Shown here piece by piece: positions 29,126 to 36,892 of a DNA stretch of 48,813 nucleotides. The translations under genes and the position numbers were made by a program. Location: positions 1-48,813 of IMG/VR virus record IMGVR_UViG_3300037847_001519, one strand, 5' to 3'. The stretch is from a virus. The notes below the pieces were generated by a model, which did not search any database, had not been told where the DNA came from, and was given only the letters and a program-made list of their open reading frames with translations. The stretch's first letter is position 1. The number at the start of each line of letters is the position of its first letter.

Positions 29126-29963
29126 AATTTATATTATTTGTTTTTTCTCTGTTAGTTAATTCGTATTCTTGTCGGTAAAAATCATTTATGTAGATAACTT
29201 CTTTAAGTAAAGAAAAATCACCTTTAGAAAATTGTAAAAAAGCATTTATGTCTTTAGGAAAACACGCACCACCAAACCCACGCTTTCTGCCCTTATCAGC
29301 AACCTTAGTATGACCTTTGGCAATTCTCTTATCTGCAGTAACAGCATTAACTATAGTATCCCAATTACAATCATGTTCTTGTACTAAATCATATAGTTGA
29401 TTAAAAAATGTAACCTTTGTTGCTAGAAACGTGTTAATTGCATATTTTATAAATGATGCTTCTTTTACAGACATCTGATGAAATATTTTGTTTTTAATCT
29501 TAGAGTTACGATAGACCTCAATTAATTTTTCAATTGCTTTTGTTTCTCCACCAACAATATGTTGTGGTGCATTTAAAAAATCTTCTTTTGCATTTTGTTC
29601 TGTTAAAAATTCAGGATTGTAAATAACTCTTTTATGTATAGGTACATCACTTGGTACAACAGTACTTTTAATTACAATAATAGCATTTGTATTTTCCAAT
29701 AAATCATTAACTGTGTTCTGCACAATACTTGAATCAATGGCACCATTATCTAGTTGTGGCGTAGGAACACATACAAAAATTACATCTAGGCAATCTTCCT
29801 TATACTCATAGAAGGAATCATATAAGCGTTCAATCTCACAAATACTAGGAAAAGCAGGATCATAAACAGTTATGCTGAATTTATCTTGGTCAAGAAAAGC
29901 ATTTTGTACAGCTTGTCCTACAAAGCCATGACCAACAATACCTATTCTGTATGGGTTTAACAT
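29115..29963 (-). CDS. UDP-glucose/GDP-mannose dehydrogenase-like enzyme, truncated
   Basis: A 282-residue enzyme. The Rossmann motif G-H-G-F-V-G is at 11-16, V-C-V-P-T-P at 64-69, N-P-E-F-L at 116-120, the catalytic lysine/asparagine pair at K173 and N177 (I-K-Y-A-I-N), and the catalytic cysteine C234 in G-G-A-C-F-P-K-D. The usual C-terminal UDP-binding domain (about 120 residues) is absent, so it is short for the family. It would oxidise a UDP-sugar to a UDP-uronate if the truncated form is active. With the epimerase and TAGT it forms a sugar-nucleotide set. Confidence 0.83.
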   Translation of the reverse strand: MLNPYRIGIVGHGFVGQAVQNAFLDQDKFSITVYDPAFPSICEIERLYDSFYEYKEDCLDVIFVCVPTPQLDNGAIDSSIVQNTVNDLLENTNAIIVIKSTVVPSDVPIHKRVIYNPEFLTEQNAKEDFLNAPQHIVGGETKAIEKLIEVYRNSKIKNKIFHQMSVKEASFIKYAINTFLATKVTFFNQLYDLVQEHDCNWDTIVNAVTADKRIAKGHTKVADKGRKRGFGGACFPKDINAFLQFSKGDFSLLKEVIYINDFYRQEYELTNREKTNNINYSK

Positions 29964-29968
29964 TTCTA

Positions 29969-30148
29969 TTACTCCTTTTTAGCTTTGTAAAACGCCCATG
30001 GTGTTCGTACTGTAAGACCATCTACAAGCATGGTCTTGACACTATCTTTTGCCCAATAACCTCTACCTTCTGTATATTCAATAGCTTCTTCCAAAGTTAT
30101 CTCTTCCCATTCATCAGGCTTGTCAGCATACATTTTAAGAATCTTCAT
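29969..30148 (-). CDS. small hypothetical protein
   Basis: A 59-residue protein (MKILKMYADKPDEWEEITLEEAIEYTEGRGYWAKDSVKTML) of alpha/beta layout with a final aromatic TPWAFYKAK. It has a good ribosome-binding site and sits between the dehydrogenase and the next small gene. Small proteins with a W-E-E-I-T-x-E-E-A motif often bind nucleic acid or serve as early phage factors; I do not recognise it further. Confidence 0.55.
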   Translation of the reverse strand: MKILKMYADKPDEWEEITLEEAIEYTEGRGYWAKDSVKTMLVDGLTVRTPWAFYKAKKE

Positions 30149-30150
30149 TA

Positions 30151-30360
30151 TTACATCTCCTCTATAATGTATTTGTTATTGGTACTATGATAAATGTAAC
30201 TTGGATCACCGTACATAGTAGGTACAAAACCAATGTGGTGGTTAAGTTCATCTCTCATAACCCAACCACCCATACGCTCACTTGAATTAGCTTCACAAGG
30301 TATATTGTGATCTTTAGGTGCTTTGTCTAAATAGATTTGTTTTGCTTTACTAAATTCCAT
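30151..30360 (-). CDS. small hypothetical protein
   Basis: A 69-residue protein from the ATG at 30360, which follows the upstream stop by two bases. It contains F-S-K-A-K-Q-I-Y, a N-S-S-E-R-M-G-G-W segment and G-F-V-P-T-M-Y-G-D-P-S-Y-I-Y-H-S, a beta-rich unit with conserved aromatic and glycine residues. No family recognised. Confidence 0.55.
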   Translation of the reverse strand: MEFSKAKQIYLDKAPKDHNIPCEANSSERMGGWVMRDELNHHIGFVPTMYGDPSYIYHSTNNKYIIEEM

Positions 30361-30362
30361 AA

Positions 30363-30596
30363 TTAACCACAAAGTTTTTTGATCATTCTTTTAATAGCGT
30401 AATGTTCTTGACGTCTTTGTCTAAGGTCAGACAAATCATCTTGTCGCATATGATATGTACCAAGTGATTCAATTAGCTTGCCATTTGTCTTAGCGTACCA
30501 ATATGCATCATCTACTTGTTGTGCTTGTGCATTATCAGCGTACTCAAGCCAATACCTGAGTACGTCTGCTTCTTTTTTGGTTAGTTCTATTTTCAT
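30363..30596 (-). CDS. small helical protein
   Basis: A 77-residue helical protein (MKIELTKKEADVLRYWLEYADNAQAQQVDDAYWYAKTNGKL, then RQDDLSDLRQRRQEHYAIKRMIKKL). The N-terminal L-T-K-K-E-A-D-V-L-R-Y-W-L helix and basic C-terminus are frequent in phage early operons. The start is at 30596, overlapping the previous gene stop. Function unknown. Confidence 0.58.
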   Translation of the reverse strand: MKIELTKKEADVLRYWLEYADNAQAQQVDDAYWYAKTNGKLIESLGTYHMRQDDLSDLRQRRQEHYAIKRMIKKLCG

Positions 30597-30949
30597 TATC
30601 TGCACTCCCCAAGACCAACCATTTCACGCATATAACCACCACTTCTCTCAAAGGGTGTTTCACCTTCTTCATCTTGATAGGCTTGATATTCAGACCTTGC
30701 ATATTCAAGTTCGTTAGTAAGACACTCAATTGCTTCGTCAAGTGTTTCACCGTAATCCTTCCAATTAGTGATATAACCACATTTAATTGAAGGTCCTTTT
30801 GGCATAATACCTTTAGATATACAGAATCGGCAGTATCGCTCATCAACTATTGCAGGAAAACTACCTGAGTATTTTCTCCATGCAAAGTTATATTGAATTT
30901 CAAGTTCTCTGGCTTGGTGCCATTTGCTTTTATAATTTTGATTTTTCAT
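30596..30949 (-). CDS. hypothetical protein, first gene of a leftward operon
   Basis: A 117-residue protein with an aromatic/basic start (MKNQNYKSKWHQARELEIQYNFAWRKY), a C-x2-C pair (Y-C-R-F-C-I) that may bind metal, an L-D-E-A-I-E-C-L-T-N-E-L-E-Y helix and a glycine-rich end. It follows a GGAAT-family promoter and a clear ribosome-binding site (AGGAGTAAT). No family recognised. Confidence 0.6.
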   Translation of the reverse strand: MKNQNYKSKWHQARELEIQYNFAWRKYSGSFPAIVDERYCRFCISKGIMPKGPSIKCGYITNWKDYGETLDEAIECLTNELEYARSEYQAYQDEEGETPFERSGGYMREMVGLGECR

Positions 30950-30976
30950 ATTACTCCTATATCAATTTATAAGTAC

Positions 30977-31017
30977 ATAATATAGTGTTACCACAAAAAG
31001 TAAACCCCTTTTGGAAT
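30977..31017. promoter_or_regulatory. divergent promoter region with GGAAT element
   Basis: On the minus strand, TTTACT (30999-31004) and TATTAT (30977-30982) with a 16-bp spacer form a promoter whose -10 is 28 bp from the ATG at 30949. The element AACCC-CTTTT-GGAAT (31003-31017) overlaps the -35. A second partial copy (ATTCC-TTTTT-GGCTT) is at 31037-31051, on the side of the rightward terminase genes. Confidence 0.65.
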
Positions 31018-31030
31018 ATATAATTAATTA

Positions 31031-31079
31031 CTAATTATTCCTTTTTGGCTTCTTTTGTTTTATCATGCGTGATAATTAG
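31031..31079 (+). promoter_or_regulatory. inverted repeats in the terminase leader
   Basis: CTAATTAT at 31031-31038 is the exact complement of ATAATTAG at 31072-31079, and inside lies the smaller TATCA-TGCG-TGATA stem (31061-31074). The two share bases, so they are alternatives. The region could be an RNA leader structure or a protein site controlling the first late gene. No good -10 is seen for the rightward direction here. Confidence 0.35.
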
Positions 31080-31088
31080 TGAGAATTA

Positions 31089-31658
31089 ATGAGTAAAAAA
31101 ACCACCACCACAAGATTTACCGATACCTTAAAACTTAAGGCAAGAAATGATTATGTACAAGGTATTGACAATGAAGAAGGTGCAAAGAACATGCCAACCT
31201 TAGATGAGTTAGCAAAGAAATATAAGGTTGCAAAATCCACACTATACAGAGTTGCAAAAAAAGAAGCATGGAAAGTGGATAGGGAAAGGTTTCAAATACA
31301 GTACATGGCAAAGCTTGACAAAGAGCGTGTCAAAAATCTGCATGAAGAATCCATAAAGTTTGATACAACAAGTTTAAATATTGCTAAATCTCTAATGGTA
31401 ACAGTAGGGCAAGCAATAAATACAAATGCCTTGGATAAGCAACAAGGTAAAAAAGGGTTACCACCTAATCAATTAAATGCTTTAGCTAATACTGCAATAC
31501 AAGCACAAAGATTAGCAAAACTTGCCTTAGGTGAAGCCACAGACAATATGAATCTTAATGCCAATATCCAAGACGCAGATGCCTTCAGAGAAGCTATGGA
31601 ATTGCTTGACTCAGTTGCAGAGCAACGCAGAGAAAGCAACGATCAAGCTGTACACTGA
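31089..31658 (+). CDS. terminase small subunit
   Basis: A 189-residue protein. An N-terminal helix-turn-helix (PTLDELAKKYKVAKSTLYRVAKKEAW) matches small terminases that recognise the packaging site. A long central helix region (EESIKFDTTSLNIAKSLMVTVGQAI) forms the oligomer core. It begins the rightward late transcript and is followed directly by the large subunit, whose frame opens 101 bases before this gene's stop. It has an AGTGAG ribosome-binding site. Confidence 0.85.
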   Translation: MSKKTTTTRFTDTLKLKARNDYVQGIDNEEGAKNMPTLDELAKKYKVAKSTLYRVAKKEAWKVDRERFQIQYMAKLDKERVKNLHEESIKFDTTSLNIAKSLMVTVGQAINTNALDKQQGKKGLPPNQLNALANTAIQAQRLAKLALGEATDNMNLNANIQDADAFREAMELLDSVAEQRRESNDQAVH

Positions 31659-32865
31659 TTGGCTAAAGACTGCTAGATCAAAACAACTAACCCCTAAAGA
31701 AAAGCATTACATATGGCTAATTCTTGCAGGTCGTGGTTGGGGTAAGACTAGAACAGGCGCTCAAGATATTGCTGTGTATGCCTTGCGTAATCCAAATACT
31801 ATAAGTGCAGTTGTAGCGCCAACAGCAGGTGATCTTCGTAGAGTTTGTTTTGGTGGTCCTAGTGGTCTTACCTCTATTATTCCAAAAGAATGTTATTCAA
31901 GCGATGCTACGCTAAAAGGATACTCGTCTAGTATGAGTGAGATAAGATTATTTAATGGATCAAAAATTGTTGGCTATGCAGCATCAGAGCCTGAGAGGTT
32001 AAGGGGACCACAGTTTCACAGAGCATGGTGTGATGAAGTGGCTGCATGGAGATATCCAGAAGCCTTTGATCAACTAATGTTTGGCTTACGTCTTGGCAAT
32101 AATCCACAATGTTTAATAACCACAACACCAAAACCAACCAAAATAATTAAAGACTTAGTATCAAGAGATGATGTGGTTGTTACATCAGGTAGTACATTTG
32201 AGAATGAAGATAATCTTGCTGAAAGTGCATTAGCTATGCTTCGTGATAAATATGAAGGTACAACACTAGGCAGACAAGAATTGTTTGCAGAGATACTAGA
32301 AGATGTAGATGGTGCATTATGGAATATGAAGCTAATAGATGAAGCTAGATTGTCAGAAGAAACAGAAAGGGACTTGTCGCAGATAATAGTTGCAATAGAC
32401 CCTGCTGTTACTGCCAATGACGATTCTGATGAAACAGGCATAGTGGTAGTTGGAAAAGATCATAATAATGAGTATTATGTACTAGAAGATTTGTCAGGCA
32501 GACATACTGCCGATAAATGGGGTAAAATTGCAGTCAACGCATATTATGACTGGGACGCAGACAGAATTGTTGCAGAAGTTAATAATGGCGGTGATTTGGT
32601 GGAAAGACTAATTAGGAATGTAGACCCCAATATTCCATATAGGTCAGTCCGTGCTACAAGAGGTAAAATTGTAAGAGCAGAGCCAATTGCAGCACTTTAT
32701 GAGCAAAGGCGAGTTCACCATATGGGTATATATCCTGAACTAGAATCACAAATGTGTACTTATACAGGAGATACAAAAACTAGCCCTGATAGATTAGATG
32801 CTTTAGTATGGGGACTAAGCGAACTGAATAAATCATTGGGTAATGTAAATTGGAGAATTAGCTGA
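31558..32865 (+). CDS. terminase large subunit
   Basis: A 435-residue packaging motor. Walker A A-G-R-G-W-G-K-T is at 57-64, Walker B with W-C-D-E (D159, E160), coupling motif T-T-T-P-K-P, and nuclease residues D281-P (A-I-D-P-A), E in V-A-E-V-N-N-G-G-D and D in S-P-D-R-L-D-A-L-V-W. It resembles the GTA/COG5323-type large terminase. The ATG at 31558 gives a 101-base overlap with the small subunit; TTG codons downstream, near residue 18-20, are alternative starts. Confidence 0.92.
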   Translation: MPISKTQMPSEKLWNCLTQLQSNAEKATIKLYTDWLKTARSKQLTPKEKHYIWLILAGRGWGKTRTGAQDIAVYALRNPNTISAVVAPTAGDLRRVCFGGPSGLTSIIPKECYSSDATLKGYSSSMSEIRLFNGSKIVGYAASEPERLRGPQFHRAWCDEVAAWRYPEAFDQLMFGLRLGNNPQCLITTTPKPTKIIKDLVSRDDVVVTSGSTFENEDNLAESALAMLRDKYEGTTLGRQELFAEILEDVDGALWNMKLIDEARLSEETERDLSQIIVAIDPAVTANDDSDETGIVVVGKDHNNEYYVLEDLSGRHTADKWGKIAVNAYYDWDADRIVAEVNNGGDLVERLIRNVDPNIPYRSVRATRGKIVRAEPIAALYEQRRVHHMGIYPELESQMCTYTGDTKTSPDRLDALVWGLSELNKSLGNVNWRIS

Positions 32866-34943
32866 TGGCAATAATAGATAACATCAAAAACTTTTTTACT
32901 GGCGATCCTGAACAAAAACAAAACTACTCTACAGTCGGTTTTTTTGGAGTAGGTACAGGGGACGCTAAACAATACAAATATCAAGACCTAGCAAAAGATG
33001 GCTACATGCAAAATGCCATTGTGTATAGATGTGTCAATGAGATAGCTAATGGTGCAAGTGCTGTGCCATATATGATTAAACAAGGCGATGATGTTCTTGA
33101 ATATCACCCAATTATGGATTTACTTGATAGACCAAACCCACTACAAAGTAATTCAGAGTTCTTTGCTAGTCTATATGGTTACTTAATGCTTTCAGGTAAT
33201 AGCTATGTACTAAAGGTTGGTGCAGATAATCAACCACCAAGCGAACTACATTTATTAAGACCTGACAGAATTACAATTAAAGGTGGACAAAACTACATAC
33301 CACAAAAATACCAATACATTATTAGTGGTCGTGTCCATGCAGAGTATGAGGTAGATCAAGAAACTGCTAACAGTGATTTAAAACAAATAAAGCTATGGAA
33401 TCCATTAGATGATTATTATGGGTTATCTCCACTAGCTGCAGGTGCACTAGAGATTGATCAGCACAATATGTCAGCAAAACATAATGTTAATTTATTAAAC
33501 AATGGTGCAAGACCAAGTGGTGCTGTTGTATTTAAACCAAGAGATGATCAAGGCTTTGCTGTAAATCTAACAGAATCACAAAGGCAACAGTTACTTACAG
33601 ACCTTAATAATAGATTTAGTGGCACAAGTAATGCAGGCAGACCAATGCTTTTAGAAGGCGACTTTGATTGGAAGGAAATGGGTTTATCACCAAAAGACAT
33701 GGACTTTGGTAATCTTAAACACATGGCTACGACAGATATAGCACTTTGTTTTGGTGTGCCAAGTCAATTAGTAGGTGTACCTGATGCACAGACTTACGCA
33801 AACGTAGCAGAAGCAAGATTAGCATTATATGAAGAAACAATAATTCCATATCTCAAAAAGATAGAATCAGACTTAAATGAATGGCTTGTACCTATGTTTG
33901 GTGAAGATTTAATGTTTTGTTATGACATAGATTCTATACCTGCATTATCAGAAAGGCGCAAGAAAATTTATGAGAATGTTGCCTTAGCAGTAAGAGAAGG
34001 AATCATTACCAGAAATGAAGCAAGAGAACGCCTTGGTTTATCACCATTAGATGGTGCTGATGACTTATTGGTAAATGCTGCATTATTTCCTTTAGGTACA
34101 GATGCACCGCCAAAGCCTGATCAAAGCAATGAAGAAGATGCTAAAGATTATGAAGATTTATTAGATGAAGAAATTGCACAGCTTTTAGAAGAAGAAAGCA
34201 AAGAAGATTCTTTGTTTGATGTACATGATTGGGAAGCATTTGAAGAACATAAGGCATTATCTGATCTTGATCTAAAACCAACAGCAGGTATGGCAGAAGA
34301 AGCAGAACGTGGTTTAAATTGGAGAAGAGAGTTTAATAGAGGTGGTACAAGGGTAGGAGTTGCAAGAGCAAACCAGTTGATTAGACGTGAATCATTATCT
34401 CCTGATACTGTAAAAAGAATGTTTAGTTTTTTTGCAAGACATGAGGTAGATGCACAAGCAGAAGGATTTAGACAAGGCGAAAAAGGATATCCTAGTAATG
34501 GCAGGATAGCACACGCTCTTTGGGGAGGGGACAGTGGCAAGTCTTGGTCTAAAAAGAAACGTGATCAAATAAATAGAGAATTAGAAAAATCTATTGATCT
34601 TGAGAATTTAGATTTTGAAGATTTTGATGAAACAAAAGCACCAAAGGTATCTGAAAAAGTAAGAGAAGCACTGCGAGGTAAGGTTAGTGACCATAATGAT
34701 AAATATGGCGATAATCCTGCTAAGCGTGTAAACCTTAGAATGTTAGAAGCTGTATTCCGTAGGGGTGTGGGGGCCTATAATACGAATCCTGGTTCGGTAA
34801 GACCCGGTGTTAGATCAAGTGACCAATGGGCATATGCTCGCGTGAATGGTTTCTTACATGCTGTAAGGACAGGTAGGTTTAAAAGAGGTAAATTTGATAC
34901 CGACTTATTACCAAAAGGGCATCCATTAAGTAGTAAAAAATAA
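32865..34943 (+). CDS. portal protein with long C-terminal extension
   Basis: A 692-residue protein. Residues 1-440 are an HK97-type portal (GYMQNAIVYRCVNEIANGASAVPY, HPIMDLLDRPNP, LSGNSYVLKVG, YGLSPLAAGALEID, FGVPSQLVG). Two extra modules follow. One (about 470-570) has LNWRREFNRGGTRVGVARA, F-S-F-F-A-R-H-E-V-D, Y-P-S-N-G-R-I-A-H-A-L-W-G-G-D. The second (about 595-692) has R-G-V-G-A-Y, N-P-G-S-V-R-P, QWAYARVNGFLHAVRTG and D-L-L-P-K-G-H-P-L-S. These resemble domains often encoded separately or fused to other phage structural or enzyme proteins. The portal is the head's DNA gate. Confidence 0.88.
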   Translation: MAIIDNIKNFFTGDPEQKQNYSTVGFFGVGTGDAKQYKYQDLAKDGYMQNAIVYRCVNEIANGASAVPYMIKQGDDVLEYHPIMDLLDRPNPLQSNSEFFASLYGYLMLSGNSYVLKVGADNQPPSELHLLRPDRITIKGGQNYIPQKYQYIISGRVHAEYEVDQETANSDLKQIKLWNPLDDYYGLSPLAAGALEIDQHNMSAKHNVNLLNNGARPSGAVVFKPRDDQGFAVNLTESQRQQLLTDLNNRFSGTSNAGRPMLLEGDFDWKEMGLSPKDMDFGNLKHMATTDIALCFGVPSQLVGVPDAQTYANVAEARLALYEETIIPYLKKIESDLNEWLVPMFGEDLMFCYDIDSIPALSERRKKIYENVALAVREGIITRNEARERLGLSPLDGADDLLVNAALFPLGTDAPPKPDQSNEEDAKDYEDLLDEEIAQLLEEESKEDSLFDVHDWEAFEEHKALSDLDLKPTAGMAEEAERGLNWRREFNRGGTRVGVARANQLIRRESLSPDTVKRMFSFFARHEVDAQAEGFRQGEKGYPSNGRIAHALWGGDSGKSWSKKKRDQINRELEKSIDLENLDFEDFDETKAPKVSEKVREALRGKVSDHNDKYGDNPAKRVNLRMLEAVFRRGVGAYNTNPGSVRPGVRSSDQWAYARVNGFLHAVRTGRFKRGKFDTDLLPKGHPLSSKK

Positions 34944-35758
34944 TGCTTGCACAAAAGCAGATTCGCACCTTTCGTAGAGGTAGAGTTAACGCAAGACGAG
35001 AAGTTGCTAGACAACTTAGAATTCGCACTAATTTAGAAAAACAATACTATAGAAAGCTAAATTCGTTATTTAGACGTTTCGTAAACGTTCGTACAGGGCT
35101 TTATAAAGAATATGGAATATATGAGATAGGTGTTGCACAACGAGCCTTAGACGAAGAGTTGCAACCTATTACCCTTGCACATTATCGCAGAGTTTTCAGA
35201 ACTATCTATGACAGTAATAATGAAATTTATGATCGTGGTACAAAAGATGAAGAAATCTTTGTCATGGGTAGATCGTTAGACTTTGAGAAACTTGTAAATG
35301 ATTACTTTAGAACAAGAACACTAATATTAGCAGGCATAAGTGCAAGAATAGCTTTGCGCATAGATACTATTATCAGACAGGGTAGAGCAGATAATATGAC
35401 GTTACCACAGATCGCAAGAGAGATTACAAGCAAGGTAATACCACTTACTAGATCAAGGGCAGCATTAATCGCAAGAACAGAAACACATAACGCAGCAAGT
35501 TTTGCTAGCCATATGTACCACAATCAAGTCAGAAACGATCTAGGTATAAAAATGCTAAAAAGATGGACTGCTACCAATGATGCAAGAACAAGATCAGCAC
35601 ACAGTCAAGCCAATGGACAAACTGTAGACATGGATGAAAAGTTTACTGTTGGTGGCACGCAAATGGATTTCGCAGGCGATCCTGCAGGTGGTGCAGCTAA
35701 TACTGTTAATTGTAGATGTGTAATTATCTATGTGGACGAGGATGATATCGTTGAATAA
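34943..35758 (+). CDS. MuF-type head morphogenesis protein (SPP1 gp7-like)
   Basis: A 271-residue protein with the MuF domain in its C-terminal half: a L-I-A-R-T-E-T-H-N-A-A-S helix, then K-R-W-T-A-T-N-D-A-R-T-R-S-A-H-S, M-D-E-K-F-T-V-G-G, G-D-P-A-G-G-A-A-N-T-V-N-C-R-C-V-I. The conserved H and N-C-R-C are in place. The N-terminal half is a basic helical region. MuF proteins travel in the head and may be ejected. It overlaps the portal stop by one base. Confidence 0.9.
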   Translation: MLAQKQIRTFRRGRVNARREVARQLRIRTNLEKQYYRKLNSLFRRFVNVRTGLYKEYGIYEIGVAQRALDEELQPITLAHYRRVFRTIYDSNNEIYDRGTKDEEIFVMGRSLDFEKLVNDYFRTRTLILAGISARIALRIDTIIRQGRADNMTLPQIAREITSKVIPLTRSRAALIARTETHNAASFASHMYHNQVRNDLGIKMLKRWTATNDARTRSAHSQANGQTVDMDEKFTVGGTQMDFAGDPAGGAANTVNCRCVIIYVDEDDIVE

Positions 35759-35862
35759 GTGAGTGTGGTATTAGGTGCAAAGTTGGAGGATAAATAGGTA
35801 GAACACCATATACCTTTTTGTAAAGCAACACTCACATTACTTTAAAAATTCTCTACCTATTT
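35759..35862. other. interleaved inverted repeats (possible pseudoknot / terminator)
   Basis: Between convergent genes lie two perfect stems in interleaved order: GTGAGTGT (35759-35766) pairs with ACACTCAC (35828-35835), and AAATAGGTAGA (35792-35802) pairs with TCTACCTATTT (35852-35862). The second left arm can also form a shorter hairpin, AGGTA/TACCT, with TACCTTTTT (35811-35819), which has a T-run and looks like a terminator. The arrangement permits a pseudoknot or a switch between two states. Confidence 0.5.
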
Positions 35863-35865
35863 AAG

Positions 35866-36114
35866 TTAGTTAATAGTTAGTTCAGTTCCATCAAAATAGA
35901 CAGTATCATCACAAGCGACCCATTTCCATATTTTATTTTCCTCAAGCAACATATAGGCTTCTGTATACATCTGTGCATCATATGGCTCCTTGGACATAAG
36001 AAACTGTTCAGCTAACTTCTTATTGGAAAATATCTGCTCATCAAATATATGATACGGTGTTTGTGTGCTGTACCTTTTAATGTAATTGACTCTGTATCTG
36101 ATTGACTGCTTCAT
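35866..36114 (-). CDS. small hypothetical protein in the leftward island
   Basis: An 82-residue protein (IRYRVNYIKRYSTQTPYHIFDEQIFSNKKLAEQF), with an aromatic-rich strand then a helix ending in E-A-Y-M-L-L-E-E-N-K-I-W-K-W-V. It is the last gene of a four-gene leftward island inside the late head block. No family recognised. It overlaps the upstream gene by four bases. Confidence 0.58.
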   Translation of the reverse strand: MKQSIRYRVNYIKRYSTQTPYHIFDEQIFSNKKLAEQFLMSKEPYDAQMYTEAYMLLEENKIWKWVACDDTVYFDGTELTIN

Positions 36115-36329
36115 ATATATCTTAAATCACCACAAGATGAACCAACAGATTGAGTAGCAACTTCCATGGCATACAAAATACCTTTTCTATTAGGTTTTAC
36201 ATTGATGATCTTAAATTCTGCAACTGTCGTATCTTTTATAAAGTTAAAATATTTGTCAGCTTTTCTTTTATTGTCAAAGAAATAGGTTCCTTCGTTTCTG
36301 TTTCTGTCAATTACTATATAAATTCTCAT
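36111..36329 (-). CDS. small hypothetical protein in the leftward island
   Basis: A 72-residue protein (MRIYIVIDRNRNEGTYFFDNKRKADKYFNFIKDTTVAEFKIINV) of alternating strands and helix, with a short C-terminal segment. The I-Y-I-V-I-D start and K-R-K-A-D-K-Y-F-N helix are typical of compact early phage proteins, but I cannot name a family. It is coupled to its neighbour by a four-base overlap. Confidence 0.58.
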   Translation of the reverse strand: MRIYIVIDRNRNEGTYFFDNKRKADKYFNFIKDTTVAEFKIINVKPNRKGILYAMEVATQSVGSSCGDLRYI

Positions 36330-36338
36330 ATTTTTACC

Positions 36339-36518
36339 TCAATGTAGTTGTTTACCGTATTTCATAATTTCATGTAGCTTTGCCCAATCATCATCTGATA
36401 CTAGATTCTGTACTTGCTCCATTGTCATAGAAGCAATATCTGCTTGGTACTTTATGGACATCTTAACTAGGATATCCATAAGTGGTGTCATCTGACCTAA
36501 TTCTTTACTTCTTGTCAT
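36339..36518 (-). CDS. small hypothetical protein in the leftward island
   Basis: A 59-residue protein (MTRSKELGQMTPLMDILVKMSIKYQADIASMTMEQVQNLV). It is helical with many methionines, and ends S-D-D-D-W-A-K-L-H-E-I-M-K-Y-G-K. It has an AAGGAGAATTGC ribosome-binding site. Similar small helical proteins are often found as early phage host-modulating factors. No family recognised. Confidence 0.58.
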   Translation of the reverse strand: MTRSKELGQMTPLMDILVKMSIKYQADIASMTMEQVQNLVSDDDWAKLHEIMKYGKQLH

Positions 36519-36544
36519 TGCAATTCTCCTTTTTAAATTTATAT

Positions 36545-36865
36545 TTATACAATGTGTGCAAAATTATCTCTTGCATCAATCCAAACATCTTTTACAGAAT
36601 CTTCAAAAGACATGTCTTGTTCCACAAACTTCTGTGCTGCAATCCAACCTTGTTTAACTGATACAGTTTCTGACCAATCAAGATATGTACCTTCTGCATC
36701 AAGCCATCTAACAACTTGTGATGGTTCAACATTCCAAGATATACATCTATTCTTCATAAATATATACCAATCAATAAGATCGCCATCATATACACTACAT
36801 GAATCAGAACCATATCTATATAAGGCTCTGTCTAAAGATTTTTTTGGTTTAAATTTGTATTTCAT
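36545..36865 (-). CDS. small hypothetical protein, first gene of the leftward island
   Basis: A 106-residue protein with a basic start (MKYKFKPKKSLDRALYRYG), an aromatic stretch (DLIDWYIFMKNRCISWNV) and a helical C-terminal half (VKQGWIAAQKFVEQDMSFEDSVKDVWIDARDN). It is the promoter-proximal gene of the island, behind a TAAGGAGATAAA ribosome-binding site and a GGAAT-family promoter. Function unknown. Confidence 0.6.
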   Translation of the reverse strand: MKYKFKPKKSLDRALYRYGSDSCSVYDGDLIDWYIFMKNRCISWNVEPSQVVRWLDAEGTYLDWSETVSVKQGWIAAQKFVEQDMSFEDSVKDVWIDARDNFAHIV

Positions 36866-36892
36866 TTTATCTCCTTATCAATTTATATGTAC

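Noticed and set aside
30478-30717. 79-residue plus-strand frame opposite small early genes
   Set aside because: It is antisense to two overlapping, ribosome-binding-site-supported leftward genes.
35759-35862. Hammerhead ribozyme
   Set aside because: The region has two good stems but lacks the CTGATGA and GAAA core needed for a hammerhead.
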